A stretch of DNA of 64,000 nucleotides, taken from assembly GCA_934793215.1 (NCBI GenBank), contig CAKVOP010000002.1, positions 124,001 to 188,000 on the forward strand, read 5' to 3'. This DNA is from an uncultured Clostridia bacterium. GTDB taxonomy: Bacteria > Bacillota > Clostridia > Christensenellales > UBA1242. Positions 51,755 to 62,000 of the stretch are shown here, piece by piece. Each line of letters begins with the position of its first letter. Within the stretch, counting starts at the first letter, position 1. Made by a program: the position numbers and the translations under genes. The notes under the pieces were generated by a model. It made no database searches and was not told the origin of the DNA. It saw only the letters and a program-made list of their open reading frames with translations.

Positions 51755-53461
51755 TTATTTTATTTTGCATCTTGTATTGCAACAAATGTAAAATATTTGG
51801 TACTCTTTTGATAATGAAAGAACCAATTTTTTTGCTATTTCAAGTTTCTCATCATCAAGATTCACAAATGTATCATCTAAAACTATAAATGGCTTTTCTT
51901 TTTTAAAGACTTTTGTTATAAGGTTTACTCTTTGACAAAATGAAAGTATATCCTGAAGCCCCTGCGATGAATATTCAAGTTCCTTTTGTCCATAAAGCGT
52001 GTTTTCTTTAACCCCTAGACTGCTATCAACTACAAATTCTTTACCACAAAGAGCGAATTCATTTAAAAGGGCTTTAAATTCATCATTTAAAGGAACTATA
52101 AAGCGTTTTGAAACATTTTCTTCTGCACGGAGCATAGTCTCTTTTGCCATATTCAATAGTTCAATTTTTTTCGCTGTTTTAGAATTCTCTTCCTCCATTC
52201 TAATTATATTAAAATGCAGTTCTTCCTCTTCATTTTCAAGACGAGAAAGTTCTCTTTCAATATTTGTTAAATTTGCTTTTTTCGTTGCTTGGTCAACCGA
52301 TAATGCGTTAATTTGAGCAATAAGTTGGCCATTATCTTCAATTTCCATATCAGCGATTTTACAACTTTCAAGTTGTCTTTTTAAACTTTCTATTTCTTGA
52401 TTTAAAAAATTTATTTCACCCGTGTAGTCGCGTGATAAGGATTGTTTTTTAGGACGCTTTTTAACAAAATGTATGGTTATAGTAGTGCCCAGCAGTGCAA
52501 CGATAAAAATGCCCACAATTCCCACTATGAGATTGATTAAGCAAAGAGCTCCAACCCCAGCAAGAGCCAGCAATGATAAAATCACTGACAAAACAATCGG
52601 TTTTTTCCCCGTTGGCAAACTGCGAATCTTTTCTTCTTCCGCATTTTTATCCAATAATGTTTTACTCAATGCTTCAGTTTTGGTTTGGATTCTATTTTCT
52701 AGTTCTCTTTTCACATTAATTTGATCTTGAAGTATTGCGTTCTTTGAATTTAACAGGTTTAAGACTCGCTCTTTTTCTTCAATTTCACATTCCTGAGTTT
52801 TGATTTCATTTATTAATTTTTGTTGGTTACTTTTTTGCACATTTTGGTACGCAATATTTTGGCCAAGCGCAACTTTTTTGTTTTCAAGCTCTTCTTTCTT
52901 ATAAAGATCTTTTTTAGTTTGAGAAATCTTGGCATCTATAATTTTTACAGCTTTTTCTAGGTTTGCTTGGTCATCTTGAAACTTATTTGCACCAGTAAGA
53001 CCTGCTCTTATTTCGCCATTTTCGCTTGGCAAGAAATTGAGTTGAGGGAAAAAAGCGGTAATTTCAAAAGTTTCACGACCTACGCCAAACAGAACTTCTC
53101 CAATTTCACTTGTAGGATTTGGTGCTACTTTCATTGTTGTCAAATTTAGTAGTTCTTGACTGTCTCCCTCTGGCGTCTTACCGAAAAAGCGAGTTAATCG
53201 ATAGGGTTGATTTTGATATAAGAATTCTATATATCCGCCATAATTCCCGCCTTGCCAAGGCATATATTTGCTACGCTCATAGTTAAGCGCATTTCCTCTC
53301 GCTTTGGCACTCATGCCAAAAAACATTGCTTTTAAATATGCACCCAAGGTGCTCTTCCCCCAACCATTTGGCTGGCATAATTCGTTAAATTTGTCACTTA
53401 TTTCCATGTCTAAATTATGAAGAGCACCAAAATTCTCAATATGTAACTTGGTTATAATCAT
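51755..53461 (-). CDS. Short YhaN/SbcC-like ATPase with central TM hairpin
   Basis: A 568-residue SMC-like AAA ATPase. Walker A NGWGKST is near 33-39; coiled coils span about 165-270 and 340-430 with two TM segments between (about 285-330), as in B. subtilis YhaN. The signature region is YSSQGLQD and Walker B is PFIVLDDTF near 535. YhaN of B. subtilis is far longer (over 900 aa), so the coiled coil is strongly shortened. Its start overlaps the stop of the YhaO-like gene by 4 bp. It probably forms a nuclease complex with it. Confidence 0.82.
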   Translation of the reverse strand: MIITKLHIENFGALHNLDMEISDKFNELCQPNGWGKSTLGAYLKAMFFGMSAKARGNALNYERSKYMPWQGGNYGGYIEFLYQNQPYRLTRFFGKTPEGDSQELLNLTTMKVAPNPTSEIGEVLFGVGRETFEITAFFPQLNFLPSENGEIRAGLTGANKFQDDQANLEKAVKIIDAKISQTKKDLYKKEELENKKVALGQNIAYQNVQKSNQQKLINEIKTQECEIEEKERVLNLLNSKNAILQDQINVKRELENRIQTKTEALSKTLLDKNAEEEKIRSLPTGKKPIVLSVILSLLALAGVGALCLINLIVGIVGIFIVALLGTTITIHFVKKRPKKQSLSRDYTGEINFLNQEIESLKRQLESCKIADMEIEDNGQLIAQINALSVDQATKKANLTNIERELSRLENEEEELHFNIIRMEEENSKTAKKIELLNMAKETMLRAEENVSKRFIVPLNDEFKALLNEFALCGKEFVVDSSLGVKENTLYGQKELEYSSQGLQDILSFCQRVNLITKVFKKEKPFIVLDDTFVNLDDEKLEIAKKLVLSLSKEYQIFYICCNTRCKIK

Positions 53462-54495
53462 ATCGACAAATCCTCCCCTTTTAGTGCTTCAATGCCAATT
53501 AGGCAAACGGCAGTTTTATCCTCTTCTGGGAGATCGCTTTCCTCTACAAGTTTAATAAATTCGGCTCTGAATGACAAACTCTCTTTTTTTAGTTTTTCTA
53601 GGTCTATTTTTAGTTTTGTTTTATCAACAACTTCAAAATAAAACTGTTCAAAGAAAGCGTTTTTTATCATCGTCAAGTTTTTATCCTCGTCTTCTTCAAA
53701 ATATCCAATGAGCACCGCCCTAACCATGTCGTACTTTCGCACATTATCACGCACAAAGGCCTCACGAATTTTTTCGATTATTCCGCGAGTATCTGTGACG
53801 TCGCCTTTGTCCACTTCACAAATCTTAAAATATCTACCTTTAAGTGGGCAAAATTCAAATGTGGTTTTATCATTAAGAGAAACTTTTACAAATCCTTTTT
53901 CACCACATTCATCAAATCCGTTTGAAAACAAACTGCCACTATATACAAAATTTTTACCATAAAAATTAAAGGCTTTGAATGAGTGAATATGACCCATAGC
54001 CACATAATCAAAAGGCAAATCAATATAATCCTTGATATCTACAAAATCATTATCATTTGAATTTTCAATATTACCATGAAGCATTAATATATTTTTGCGA
54101 GTCTTATCTATATTCGCACGGATTATCTTACTGTCTATTGCAGACCATATATCGACATCACCAATAGAAATGCATGGCCGTGTCTCATCAAGAATTATAA
54201 AATTAGATGGTGCTTGCCCTTCCCATTTTTCGTCATGGTTACCCTTTATATAAATAACAGGTTCCGCATAATTTTCAATCATATCAAAAAAGTTTTTTAC
54301 CATTTTTTGCTGTGGCGATTTTGAATGAAAAAGGTCTCCTGCAATTAAGATAAATGAAATATTGTCTTGCTTTGCTTGCAAAAAAAGGTCTTTAAGTGCT
54401 TCCAATCTTTCACTTTTCAAAAGATCTTGTTTTTCGGCAGTTAATACCTTATTTTTTGTCCCAATATGAACATCAGCTATATGAAAAAATTTCAA
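53458..54495 (-). CDS. Metallophosphoesterase, YhaO/SbcD-like DNA nuclease
   Basis: A 345-residue calcineurin-like phosphoesterase. Metal-binding motifs are visible in order: FHIADVHIGT (DxH, residues 4-13), IAGDLFHSK (GD), IKGNHDEKW (GNHD), MLHGNIENS and MGHIHSF (GHxH). It belongs with Mre11/SbcD-type repair nucleases and is paired with the downstream YhaN-like ATPase in one operon. The start is TTG at 54495 with AGAGGTG upstream. Confidence 0.86.
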   Translation of the reverse strand: MKFFHIADVHIGTKNKVLTAEKQDLLKSERLEALKDLFLQAKQDNISFILIAGDLFHSKSPQQKMVKNFFDMIENYAEPVIYIKGNHDEKWEGQAPSNFIILDETRPCISIGDVDIWSAIDSKIIRANIDKTRKNILMLHGNIENSNDNDFVDIKDYIDLPFDYVAMGHIHSFKAFNFYGKNFVYSGSLFSNGFDECGEKGFVKVSLNDKTTFEFCPLKGRYFKICEVDKGDVTDTRGIIEKIREAFVRDNVRKYDMVRAVLIGYFEEDEDKNLTMIKNAFFEQFYFEVVDKTKLKIDLEKLKKESLSFRAEFIKLVEESDLPEEDKTAVCLIGIEALKGEDLSI

Positions 54496-54512
54496 TTTTC
54501 ACCTCTTAAAAA

Positions 54513-54540
54513 ATTATATCAAAATTGTTGTGAGTTGCAA
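54513..54540 (-). promoter_or_regulatory. Promoter of the YhaO/YhaN-like operon
   Basis: Minus strand TTGCAA (54540-54535), 16 bp, TATAAT (54518-54513), 18 bp before the TTG start. Confidence 0.6.
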
Positions 54541-54552
54541 AGCATTTTTAAT

Positions 54553-54596
54553 AAAAAAATGCGCCGTTAGGTCATATCACCATGAGCGCATTTTAA
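54553..54596 (-). terminator. Terminator of the DUF4097-like gene
   Basis: A 9-bp stem (AAAATGCGC / GCGCATTTT) with a 21-nt loop, continuing into T residues on the minus strand. Confidence 0.7.
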
Positions 54597-54619
54597 TTTA
54601 TTTGTTTCTCTTTTATTTT

Positions 54620-56053
54620 TTAAGCGGAAAGCGTAAAAAGTGAAACATTTATCTTCCCATTTGATGTGAAGATAATTTCATTTATTCCGCTATTCACAAC
54701 GAGTGGATTTGAATATTCTTCAAAAGGTTCAACTTTAACATCATTTGTGCGAAGAGAACCATTCAAATCATAAACATTCATTTTGTAAGATAATGAAGGC
54801 AACAAATGAAGATTGATTTGACCTTTGGTTGATGCAAATTTAATATCATTTGCAATCACATTGCTTGCGTAAAAAACTTCGATTTCTCCAGTTGTAGATT
54901 GAGCAAAAACATCTTTCCCTGTTGTATATACATAGATGCTTCCTGTTGTAGTTTTTACCCATGACTCGCCTGCGATTTCTTTTAAGTTTATATTTGCACC
55001 TTCGCCTTCTAGATAAGCCTGTCCACCTATCTTGCCGATAAGAACATAACTGTTACCTAAAAATGGCAAACTTACGTCTTTGCTTACATTATCTACAATA
55101 ATTCTAGCGTTAGATGCTGAAATAGAAGCATTATTAGAAATAAGTGAGCCGTAAATATTTGTTACATTAAGTTCACCGTTCTTTATGGTGAGGTTCAACT
55201 TTCCTTTAAATATATCAGCAATCAATTTACCATTATTTAATGTGACTTCATTTTCACCCATACAATCAAGTGTCTTGGCTGTTATTGTTCCACTTTCAGT
55301 GTGCATAGCAAGAGCACGAGAAATGGTTAAACTATCAAAGATTTTAATGTTCCCCGATTGCGTTCTTAAAGTTAAATTTTCCAAATTCGTCGAATTAAAG
55401 TTTGGATAAATATAGACTTGTCCTGAACCAGTTTGAACAGTTAGATTGCTTGGATTAATATTGGAAAGAGAATGTGTTTTAGAAGAATTTTCTTCATTAA
55501 CGGCTTTTTGATTGCCAATAAAAACAGAACCAGATTGTGTTGTTATAATAAATTCTTTACCCGAAATATCATGTGAGCCATTTGTCGTATCATAATATGG
55601 AACATAGAAATCAATTTCTATATCTTTTTGGAAGAAAAGAGAGCCCTGTGGTTCTTTGACTGAAATATCCAAGATTTTCTTTCCATCTTCAATGCTTGTT
55701 GAAATAGAATAAGAAAAATCTGTATTTTGTGCTGACTTTGCGAAGCCCTTTGCATTGGACCTAACAACGACAGCAACTTCATCTTCTACGCGTGGATTTT
55801 TTTCAATTTTTATGTTTGCATAATTAGAACTAATACGAATAATATCTTTTTCTCTAAAATTAATGTCAGTGTTATCGGTAGTAAGTTGATACTCAAATGG
55901 AGTGGTTTCGCCATAAGTAAAAAACTTATACCCCATTATTACTTTAAAAGGTTGAAAAATCATGACAACACAAATAATTAAAAATGCCGCCACCACAGAT
56001 AAAAGCAAAATAAGAAGATAAGTACCAAAGCCTTTTTTTACATTGCCTGCCAT
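54620..56053 (-). CDS. Membrane-anchored DUF4097-like beta-solenoid protein
   Basis: A 477-residue protein with one N-terminal membrane anchor (about 11-36) and a long outside domain. From about 155 to 440 it has recurring short strands of the form TxSGxIxI (TQSGSVFIG, TGSGQVYIY, TQSGNIKIF, TESGTITAK, TTGSIYVYT, TTGEIEVFY), typical of DUF4097/putative adhesin beta-helices. GGAGGG precedes the ATG at 56053. Function unknown; a surface or envelope-stress role is common for relatives. Confidence 0.75.
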   Translation of the reverse strand: MAGNVKKGFGTYLLILLLSVVAAFLIICVVMIFQPFKVIMGYKFFTYGETTPFEYQLTTDNTDINFREKDIIRISSNYANIKIEKNPRVEDEVAVVVRSNAKGFAKSAQNTDFSYSISTSIEDGKKILDISVKEPQGSLFFQKDIEIDFYVPYYDTTNGSHDISGKEFIITTQSGSVFIGNQKAVNEENSSKTHSLSNINPSNLTVQTGSGQVYIYPNFNSTNLENLTLRTQSGNIKIFDSLTISRALAMHTESGTITAKTLDCMGENEVTLNNGKLIADIFKGKLNLTIKNGELNVTNIYGSLISNNASISASNARIIVDNVSKDVSLPFLGNSYVLIGKIGGQAYLEGEGANINLKEIAGESWVKTTTGSIYVYTTGKDVFAQSTTGEIEVFYASNVIANDIKFASTKGQINLHLLPSLSYKMNVYDLNGSLRTNDVKVEPFEEYSNPLVVNSGINEIIFTSNGKINVSLFTLSA

Positions 56054-56072
56054 ATTCCCTCCATATATAAAT

Positions 56073-56101
56073 ATATTAGCACGATTTATCGCTTCTTGCA
56101 A
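56073..56101 (-). promoter_or_regulatory. Promoter of the DUF4097-like gene
   Basis: Minus strand TTGCAA (56101-56096), 17 bp, TAATAT (56078-56073), 20 bp before the start codon. Confidence 0.65.
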
Positions 56102-56227
56102 GTTTTATTTTATAAGCCCAACTAGTTTTAAGATCATAAAACTTATTTTTTTACTATAATTGCAATTTTTTTACTAGTAAAATCTTCATTAAAACAAAGT
56201 CACTATGTGTATAATTTGATTTTTACT

Positions 56228-56263
56228 AAAAAAGTGGGCGTGGATTACTCCAAAACGCCCTTT
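56228..56263 (-). terminator. Terminator overlapping the end of alaS
   Basis: On the minus strand GGGCG pairs with CGCCC across a 15-nt loop containing the alaS stop, followed by ACTTTTTT. Confidence 0.6.
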
Positions 56264-58059
56264 ATTCTTCTTACACCAGCAGAAACGGCCTCTTGTTTTG
56301 CAACTTTAAACTTTTTTAGTTCACGAGTGTTTTTAACATGTGGGCCTCCACAAATTTGAAAATCCAAATCACCAATCTTGTAGATTGAAACAATCTCATT
56401 TTCATCGGCTTTGTGAACACCATATGCACCTTGCTTTAAAGCTTCTGCAAAAGGAAGTTCAACTTTTTCAACATCTATTTCACGTTTAATTGCATCGTTT
56501 ACAAAATTTTCAAGTTCAGTCACTTCTTCATCAGTCAATTTTCTATCAAAATTAAAATCTAGACGCAATCTTTCTGGTGTAATATTGCTACCTTTTTGTT
56601 CCACGCCATTTCCAAACATTCTTCTTAATCCAGCAAGTGTTAAGTGGCAAGCAGTATGCAGACGAGTTGTCATTTCTCCAGTATCTGCAAGTCCGCCCTT
56701 GAACACACCAGCTGAAATTTTAGATTTTTCTTGGTGCTCTTCAAATGCCTTTTTAAAGCCTTCTTCGTCTACCTTATATCCTCTTTCTTCGGCAAGTTCT
56801 TTTGTGATTTCAAATGGGAAACCGAAAGTGTCAAAAAGTCTAAACACTGCTTTGCCCGGAATTATGTTTTCAACAGTTTCGCCCTTTAAAGCAGCAAATT
56901 GTTTATGTTTCTCAATGCCGTTTATGGTTTTTTCAAATTCCTTTCTTCCGTCTTCAAGAGCCTTATTAAATTTAGCCATTTCTTTTTGAAGTTCATTTAT
57001 TATGAAGTCTTCTTTTTCGACAAGTAAAGGATACGCCTCATTATAAATATGTTCAATATAAATTTTTGCGATTTTAACAAGTTTATCAAGTCCCAAACCA
57101 ATTTCGTTTGCATACCTAACAGCACGTCTTATAAGGCGTCTCAATATATAGCCAGCACCAATATTTGAAGGTAAAATTCCATTTTCATCGCCCATAAGCA
57201 TAACAGCAGTTCGAGTATGGTCGGCAATAATTCTCATTGCTCTTGTAACACGCTTATCAGTGCCATATTTTATTGATAGTGCACTTTCCATACAACTAAT
57301 GACGCTTGCAAACACGTCTGTCATAAAGACATCTGTTAATCCATTAACATACATCAAAAGACGCTCAAAACCAAACCCGGTATCGACATTCTTGTTTTTA
57401 AGTGGTTCTACTTTGCCGTTTGGGAGTTTTTTGTATTGCATATAAACATCATTGCCAATTTCAACCCAACGACCACATTCGCATGTAACATCGCAGTGGT
57501 CTGAACATGGTTTGTCATATCGAGGGTAAAACCACTCGTTGTCTGGTCCGCAAGGAGTGTTTACCGTTCCTGGCAAATCCCACCAATTATCTTTAAGATA
57601 ATAAATATTTTCTTTTTTAACACCAGCATTTACAAGACACTCAACTGCTTCATCATCTCTTGCAACATCATCATTCCCTGCAAATACAGTTGTGCAAAGT
57701 TTGTCCTTATCAAACCCGAGTACTTTTGTTAAAAACTCAAAACTCCAAGCGGTTTTTTCCTTTTTGAAATAATCTCCTAAACTCCAGTTTCCAAGCATTT
57801 CAAAAAATGTGCAATGACTTTCATCTCCAACTTCTTCTATGTCCACTGTTCTAACGCACCCTTGAACATTGCAAAGTCTTGTACCTTTTGGATGCTTTTG
57901 TCCTAATAAATATGGCATAAGAGGTTGCATTCCTGCAACATTAAACATAACACCAGTTGTTCCATCACCAATAAGTGAAACAGCACCAATATCAACGTGT
58001 CCTCTTTCTTTATAAAAGTCTAGCCACTTTTTTCTTAATTCTTTGCTAGTAATTTTCAT
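56245..58059 (-). CDS. alaS: Alanyl-tRNA synthetase, short form lacking the C-terminal domain
   Basis: A class II synthetase of 604 residues; ordinary bacterial AlaRS is about 870. The catalytic core (FNVAGMQPLMPYLLGQKHP, CTFFEMLGNWSLGDYFKKE, NVDTGFGFERLL) and the editing domain zinc sites HTACH (about 468-472) and CGGPH (about 570-574) are present. The protein ends right after the editing domain with VRRIKGVLE, so the C-Ala (DHHA1) domain is missing. A Cys/His-rich insertion (CSDHCDVTCECGRW) lies in the core. The start is the ATG at 58059, with GGAGG upstream. Confidence 0.94.
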   Translation of the reverse strand: MKITSKELRKKWLDFYKERGHVDIGAVSLIGDGTTGVMFNVAGMQPLMPYLLGQKHPKGTRLCNVQGCVRTVDIEEVGDESHCTFFEMLGNWSLGDYFKKEKTAWSFEFLTKVLGFDKDKLCTTVFAGNDDVARDDEAVECLVNAGVKKENIYYLKDNWWDLPGTVNTPCGPDNEWFYPRYDKPCSDHCDVTCECGRWVEIGNDVYMQYKKLPNGKVEPLKNKNVDTGFGFERLLMYVNGLTDVFMTDVFASVISCMESALSIKYGTDKRVTRAMRIIADHTRTAVMLMGDENGILPSNIGAGYILRRLIRRAVRYANEIGLGLDKLVKIAKIYIEHIYNEAYPLLVEKEDFIINELQKEMAKFNKALEDGRKEFEKTINGIEKHKQFAALKGETVENIIPGKAVFRLFDTFGFPFEITKELAEERGYKVDEEGFKKAFEEHQEKSKISAGVFKGGLADTGEMTTRLHTACHLTLAGLRRMFGNGVEQKGSNITPERLRLDFNFDRKLTDEEVTELENFVNDAIKREIDVEKVELPFAEALKQGAYGVHKADENEIVSIYKIGDLDFQICGGPHVKNTRELKKFKVAKQEAVSAGVRRIKGVLE

Positions 58060-58108
58060 ATGTCCTCCGTAAAGTATTGTAAGTTTATTTTTTAATCTTA
58101 ACGAACAA

Positions 58109-58137
58109 AGTTTAGCACTTTTTTTGTTAAAAATCAA
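58109..58137 (-). promoter_or_regulatory. Promoter of alaS
   Basis: Minus strand TTGATT (58137-58132), 17 bp, TAAACT (58114-58109), 49 bp before the start. Confidence 0.6.
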
Positions 58138-58149
58138 ACTTTATATGGC

Positions 58150-58884
58150 TTAATAAACGACTTCTTTCAAATAAAGTCCGCATGCTGGCATTGTCTTGCC
58201 ACTTTTTGCCCTGTTGCCGGTTTCAAGTGCAGTTTTAACATCATTTTCAGTCAACTTACCCTGTGCAAAATCGACCATTGTCCCGACTAAAATACGCACC
58301 ATGTTATAAAGAAATCCGTTTCCTGTAACTTCTACAAGAATATACTCCCCTTCTCTTTTGACAGAAATATTATAAATAGTTCTCTCAAAAGATTGAACTT
58401 GTGTTTGTGAAGAGCAAAACCCTTTGAAGTTATGTGTCCCAACAAGCATGTCTGCACATTCTTGCATAAGACTCTCATTTAAAGGTTTTTCTTCTCTACT
58501 TGCGTAATCTTTTTCAAAAATTCGCTTTTCTTTCGCATTCAATATTTTGTAAACATAAGTTTTTTTATGTGCAGAAAATCTTGCGTGAAAATCCATATCT
58601 GCAATTTTTACATTTTTAATCGTTACATCTTCTGGCAAGGCACGATTTAAAATGTCTTTAATCTTTTCGGGTGGCAAATTTAATTCAATTTCAAAGTGTG
58701 CCACTTGCCCCAAAGCATGCACCCCCGCATCGGTTCGCCCACTACCCACAACTTCAACTTCTTGCTTTGTTGAAGCGAAAATTGCATCTTCAATTACACC
58801 TTGCACAGTTCTCATATCTGGTTGTTTTTGCCAGCCCGAGAAATCTTTTCCGTTATATTCAATTTCTAATATAAATTTATTCAT
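58150..58884 (-). CDS. truA: tRNA pseudouridine(38-40) synthase TruA
   Basis: Isomerises uridines 38-40 in tRNA anticodon arms; 244 residues. The opening EIEYNGKDFSGWQKQPDMRTVQGVIEDAI, the catalytic Asp in GSGRTDAGVHALGQVAHF (about residue 53), and NGFLYNMVRILVGTMVDFAQGK are intact. The ATG at 58884 is preferred because a strong promoter lies just before it; an in-frame ATG at 58920 overlaps the -35. No ribosome binding site is present, so a leaderless message is predicted. Confidence 0.94.
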   Translation of the reverse strand: MNKFILEIEYNGKDFSGWQKQPDMRTVQGVIEDAIFASTKQEVEVVGSGRTDAGVHALGQVAHFEIELNLPPEKIKDILNRALPEDVTIKNVKIADMDFHARFSAHKKTYVYKILNAKEKRIFEKDYASREEKPLNESLMQECADMLVGTHNFKGFCSSQTQVQSFERTIYNISVKREGEYILVEVTGNGFLYNMVRILVGTMVDFAQGKLTENDVKTALETGNRAKSGKTMPACGLYLKEVVY

Positions 58885-58890
58885 AGACTT

Positions 58891-58919
58891 ATTATAACTA
58901 AAAAATATATTTTTGTCCA
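58891..58919 (-). promoter_or_regulatory. Promoter of truA, predicts a leaderless mRNA
   Basis: Minus strand TGGACA (58919-58914), 17 bp, TATAAT (58896-58891). Seven nt after the -10 is the A of the ATG itself. Confidence 0.7.
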
Positions 58920-58979
58920 TAAATATCTCTTTTTTTCAGCCCTTTTGTTTTAATTTTTATAAGTTAAATCTTTGTTTAT

Positions 58980-59009
58980 TTGACTTTTGTGTGTAAGAAA
59001 TAATATACT
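58980..59009 (+). promoter_or_regulatory. Promoter of nifJ
   Basis: TTGACT (58980-58985), 18 bp, TATACT (59004-59009), 29 bp before the ATG. Confidence 0.7.
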
Positions 59010-59038
59010 TAAACTAGAAGAATTATATAGGAGCAAAA

Positions 59039-62000
59039 ATGAAGAAAATAATTTGTGATGGGGCAAGTGCCGTAGGCAAGATTGCATATAATTTAAGTGA
59101 AGTTATTCCAATTTACCCTATAACTCCATCAAGCCCTATGGCAGAATTTTGTTCAAAAGAAAATTCCGTTGGCAAAAAGAACATTCTTGGAGAAGTTCCA
59201 AAAATGATTGAAATGCAAGCAGAAAGTGGTGTCGCTGGCACTTTGCATGGTGCTGGGCTTTCTCATGCACTCGCCTCGACATTTACTTCTAGTCAAGGGC
59301 TTCTTCTCATGATGCCAAATATGTTTAAGATCGCAGGAGAATGTCTACCTTGTGTAATACATGTAGCATCACGTGCAGTTGCAAGCCATGCGTTATCTAT
59401 TTTTTGTGACCATAGTGACGTTATGGCAGTTAGGTCAACAGGCTTTATCATGTTAAACTCCTCTTCTGTTCAAGAAAGTGCAGATATGGCACTTGCAAGT
59501 CACATGCTTGCGTTAAAAGCACATCTCCCTGTTCTTCATTTTTTTGACGGATTTAGAACCAGCCATGAAATACAAAAAATTGAAATGTTTGATGAAAAAG
59601 AATTGTCAACGCTTGTAAAAGATGACATGATTGCTTACAAAAACTCATTTAAAGAAGCACTATTTGGGTCTGCTCAAAACCCTGATGTATTCTTCCAAAA
59701 TCGCGAACGCATTAACGAAAAATATACTCTTGTGGTATCAAAATTGGAAGAGATTTTTAAAAAGATTAATGCAATACGCCAAACTTCATATAAACCTTAT
59801 GAATATTACGGGGCAGAAGATGCAGAAAAAATCATAGTCGCAATGGGGTCTTCTTGCAAAACGATAGAAGAGTATATTGATTTCAACCCACAAGAAAAAA
59901 TAGGCCTTATTAAAATCCGCCTTTTTAGACCTTTTGTTACAAGTCTATTTTGCGACGCTTTACCAAAAAGCACTAAAATTATAACTGTTCTTGACAGAAC
60001 AAAAGAAAATGGTGCGATTGCTCCCCTCGCACAAGATGTTTTATCCTCACTTTTTGAGCAGAACAAACAAATTAAGGTTTTACATGGAAGATACGGGCTT
60101 GGAGGCAAAGATTTTACTCCAAGCGATGTAAAAGCCATTGTTAACAACATGTACAATGCACAAAAAAGCAATTTTACTGTTGGAATTTTAGATGACATTA
60201 CAAACCTCAATTTGCCAAGCGAAAACTACAATTTGCCATTAAATGGAAAGGCAATAAAGATTTTTGGGCTGGGAAGTGACGGAACTATATCTGCCAGCAA
60301 ATCGGCGATAAAAATTCTAGGTGAAAACTATGATCAAAATATTCAAGGATATTTTGAATATGATTCTAAAAAATCTGGAAGTTTGACCATTTCACATCTG
60401 CGAATTTCAAAAGAAGATATTAAAAGCGAATATCTTGTAACAGAAGCCGATGTCATCGAAATAAACAACTTTTCATTTGTTCACAAATATGATTGTCTTG
60501 ACGGACTGAAAGAAAATGGGATTGTCTTAATTAATTCTATTTTTGCTCCAAAAGAAATAGGCAAGGTTTTACCTAAAAAATATTGTCAAGTATTAAAAGA
60601 CAAACACGCAAAACTTTTTGTAATTAATGCCCAAAAAATCGCCAACGAATGTGGACTGGGCGAAAAGATTAACATTATAATGATGAGTGCCCTTTTCAAA
60701 GGCGCAAAACTTCTTTCCCAAAATGAAATTTGTGAAAATATTTCGCGATACATTCACTCAATGTTTTCTCAAAAAGGACAGGAAGTAGTTGAAAAAAACC
60801 TAAAAGCTATGAAAATGGGACTTGAAATTAACGAAGTTCAAGTGCAGACTCTTGAAGGCAAAGATTACAGAGTAGAAAATATCACTGACGACCAATTTTA
60901 CACTAACATTATGCAAAAAATAAGCAAAATGAAAGGTGGAGAAATCCTCGTTTCTCAATTTAATGAAGATGGAAGTTCTCCACTTGGCACAAGCAAATAT
61001 GAAAAACGCAATATTGCTTTTCGATTGCCAAAATGGATAAAAGAAAATTGCGTACAATGTGGGCAATGCACTCTTGCTTGTCCTCACTCTGCTTTGCGGG
61101 CTTTGCTGACAGATGAAAATGACGGCTCGTTTGCTCCTGCTCTTGGAATAAAAGATAAATTTTATAAAGTTTCACTTTCTCCTCTCGACTGCACTAGTTG
61201 TGGAGTTTGTGCAAAAACATGCCCGGCAATTAAAAAAGCATTAGAAATTTGCGAAGCGACTGACATTTTAGAAGAAAAGAAAATAGAGTTTGCTCGTGAC
61301 GAAAAAATTACTTCTTCGCCTCAAACACTCTTCTCACCTCTTACCCCAAAAGGTCTTCAATTTAAAGAAAGTCTTTTCAAATTCCCTGGGGCTTGTGCTG
61401 GCTGTGGAGAAACTCCTTATCTTAAAATTTTAACAATGTTAAATGGTTCAAACATGATGATAGCAAATGCAACTGGGTGTTCTTCTATTTATTCTGGAAC
61501 TTATGGAAGTTGTCCTTATGAAAGAGATGAAAAAGGCGGAATTTTGTGGGCTAACAGTTTATTTGAAGATAATGCAGAATTTGGGCTAGGATTAAAACTC
61601 GGCAACGAATTTAGCAAAAACAAAGATAAACCAGTCTGGATTGTTGGTGGCGACGGCTGGGCATACGATATTGGTTATGGCGGACTTGACCACATTTTGG
61701 CAAGCGGTCAAAATGTCAATATTCTTGTGCTTGACAACCAAACATATTCAAACACTGGTGGACAACAAAGCAAAGCAACACCAACTGGTGCAAAAGTAAA
61801 ATTCGCTGAAAACGGTAAAAAAGAACGCAAGAAAAATCTTGGAGAAATCGCTCTATGCTATAAAGATGTTTACGTTGGTCAAATTTGCTTTGGGGCAAAT
61901 ATGGCACATGCCATAAAAACTCTTCAGGAAGCACAAGACTATAAGGGCGTAAGCATTGTAATTGCCTACTCTACTTGTGTTAATCAAGGATTTGATATGT

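Noticed and set aside
51634..51888. Plus-strand 84-residue frame after tRNA-Leu
   Set aside because: Half of it is antisense to the YhaN-like gene, there is no ribosome binding site, and the rest is AT-rich hydrophobic noise.
56121..56178. Pair of ACTAGT sites flanking an AT-rich segment after the DUF4097-like gene
   Set aside because: The spacing is 58 bp and the inner sequence does not match the 38-bp repeat; ACTAGT alone is too short to be meaningful here.
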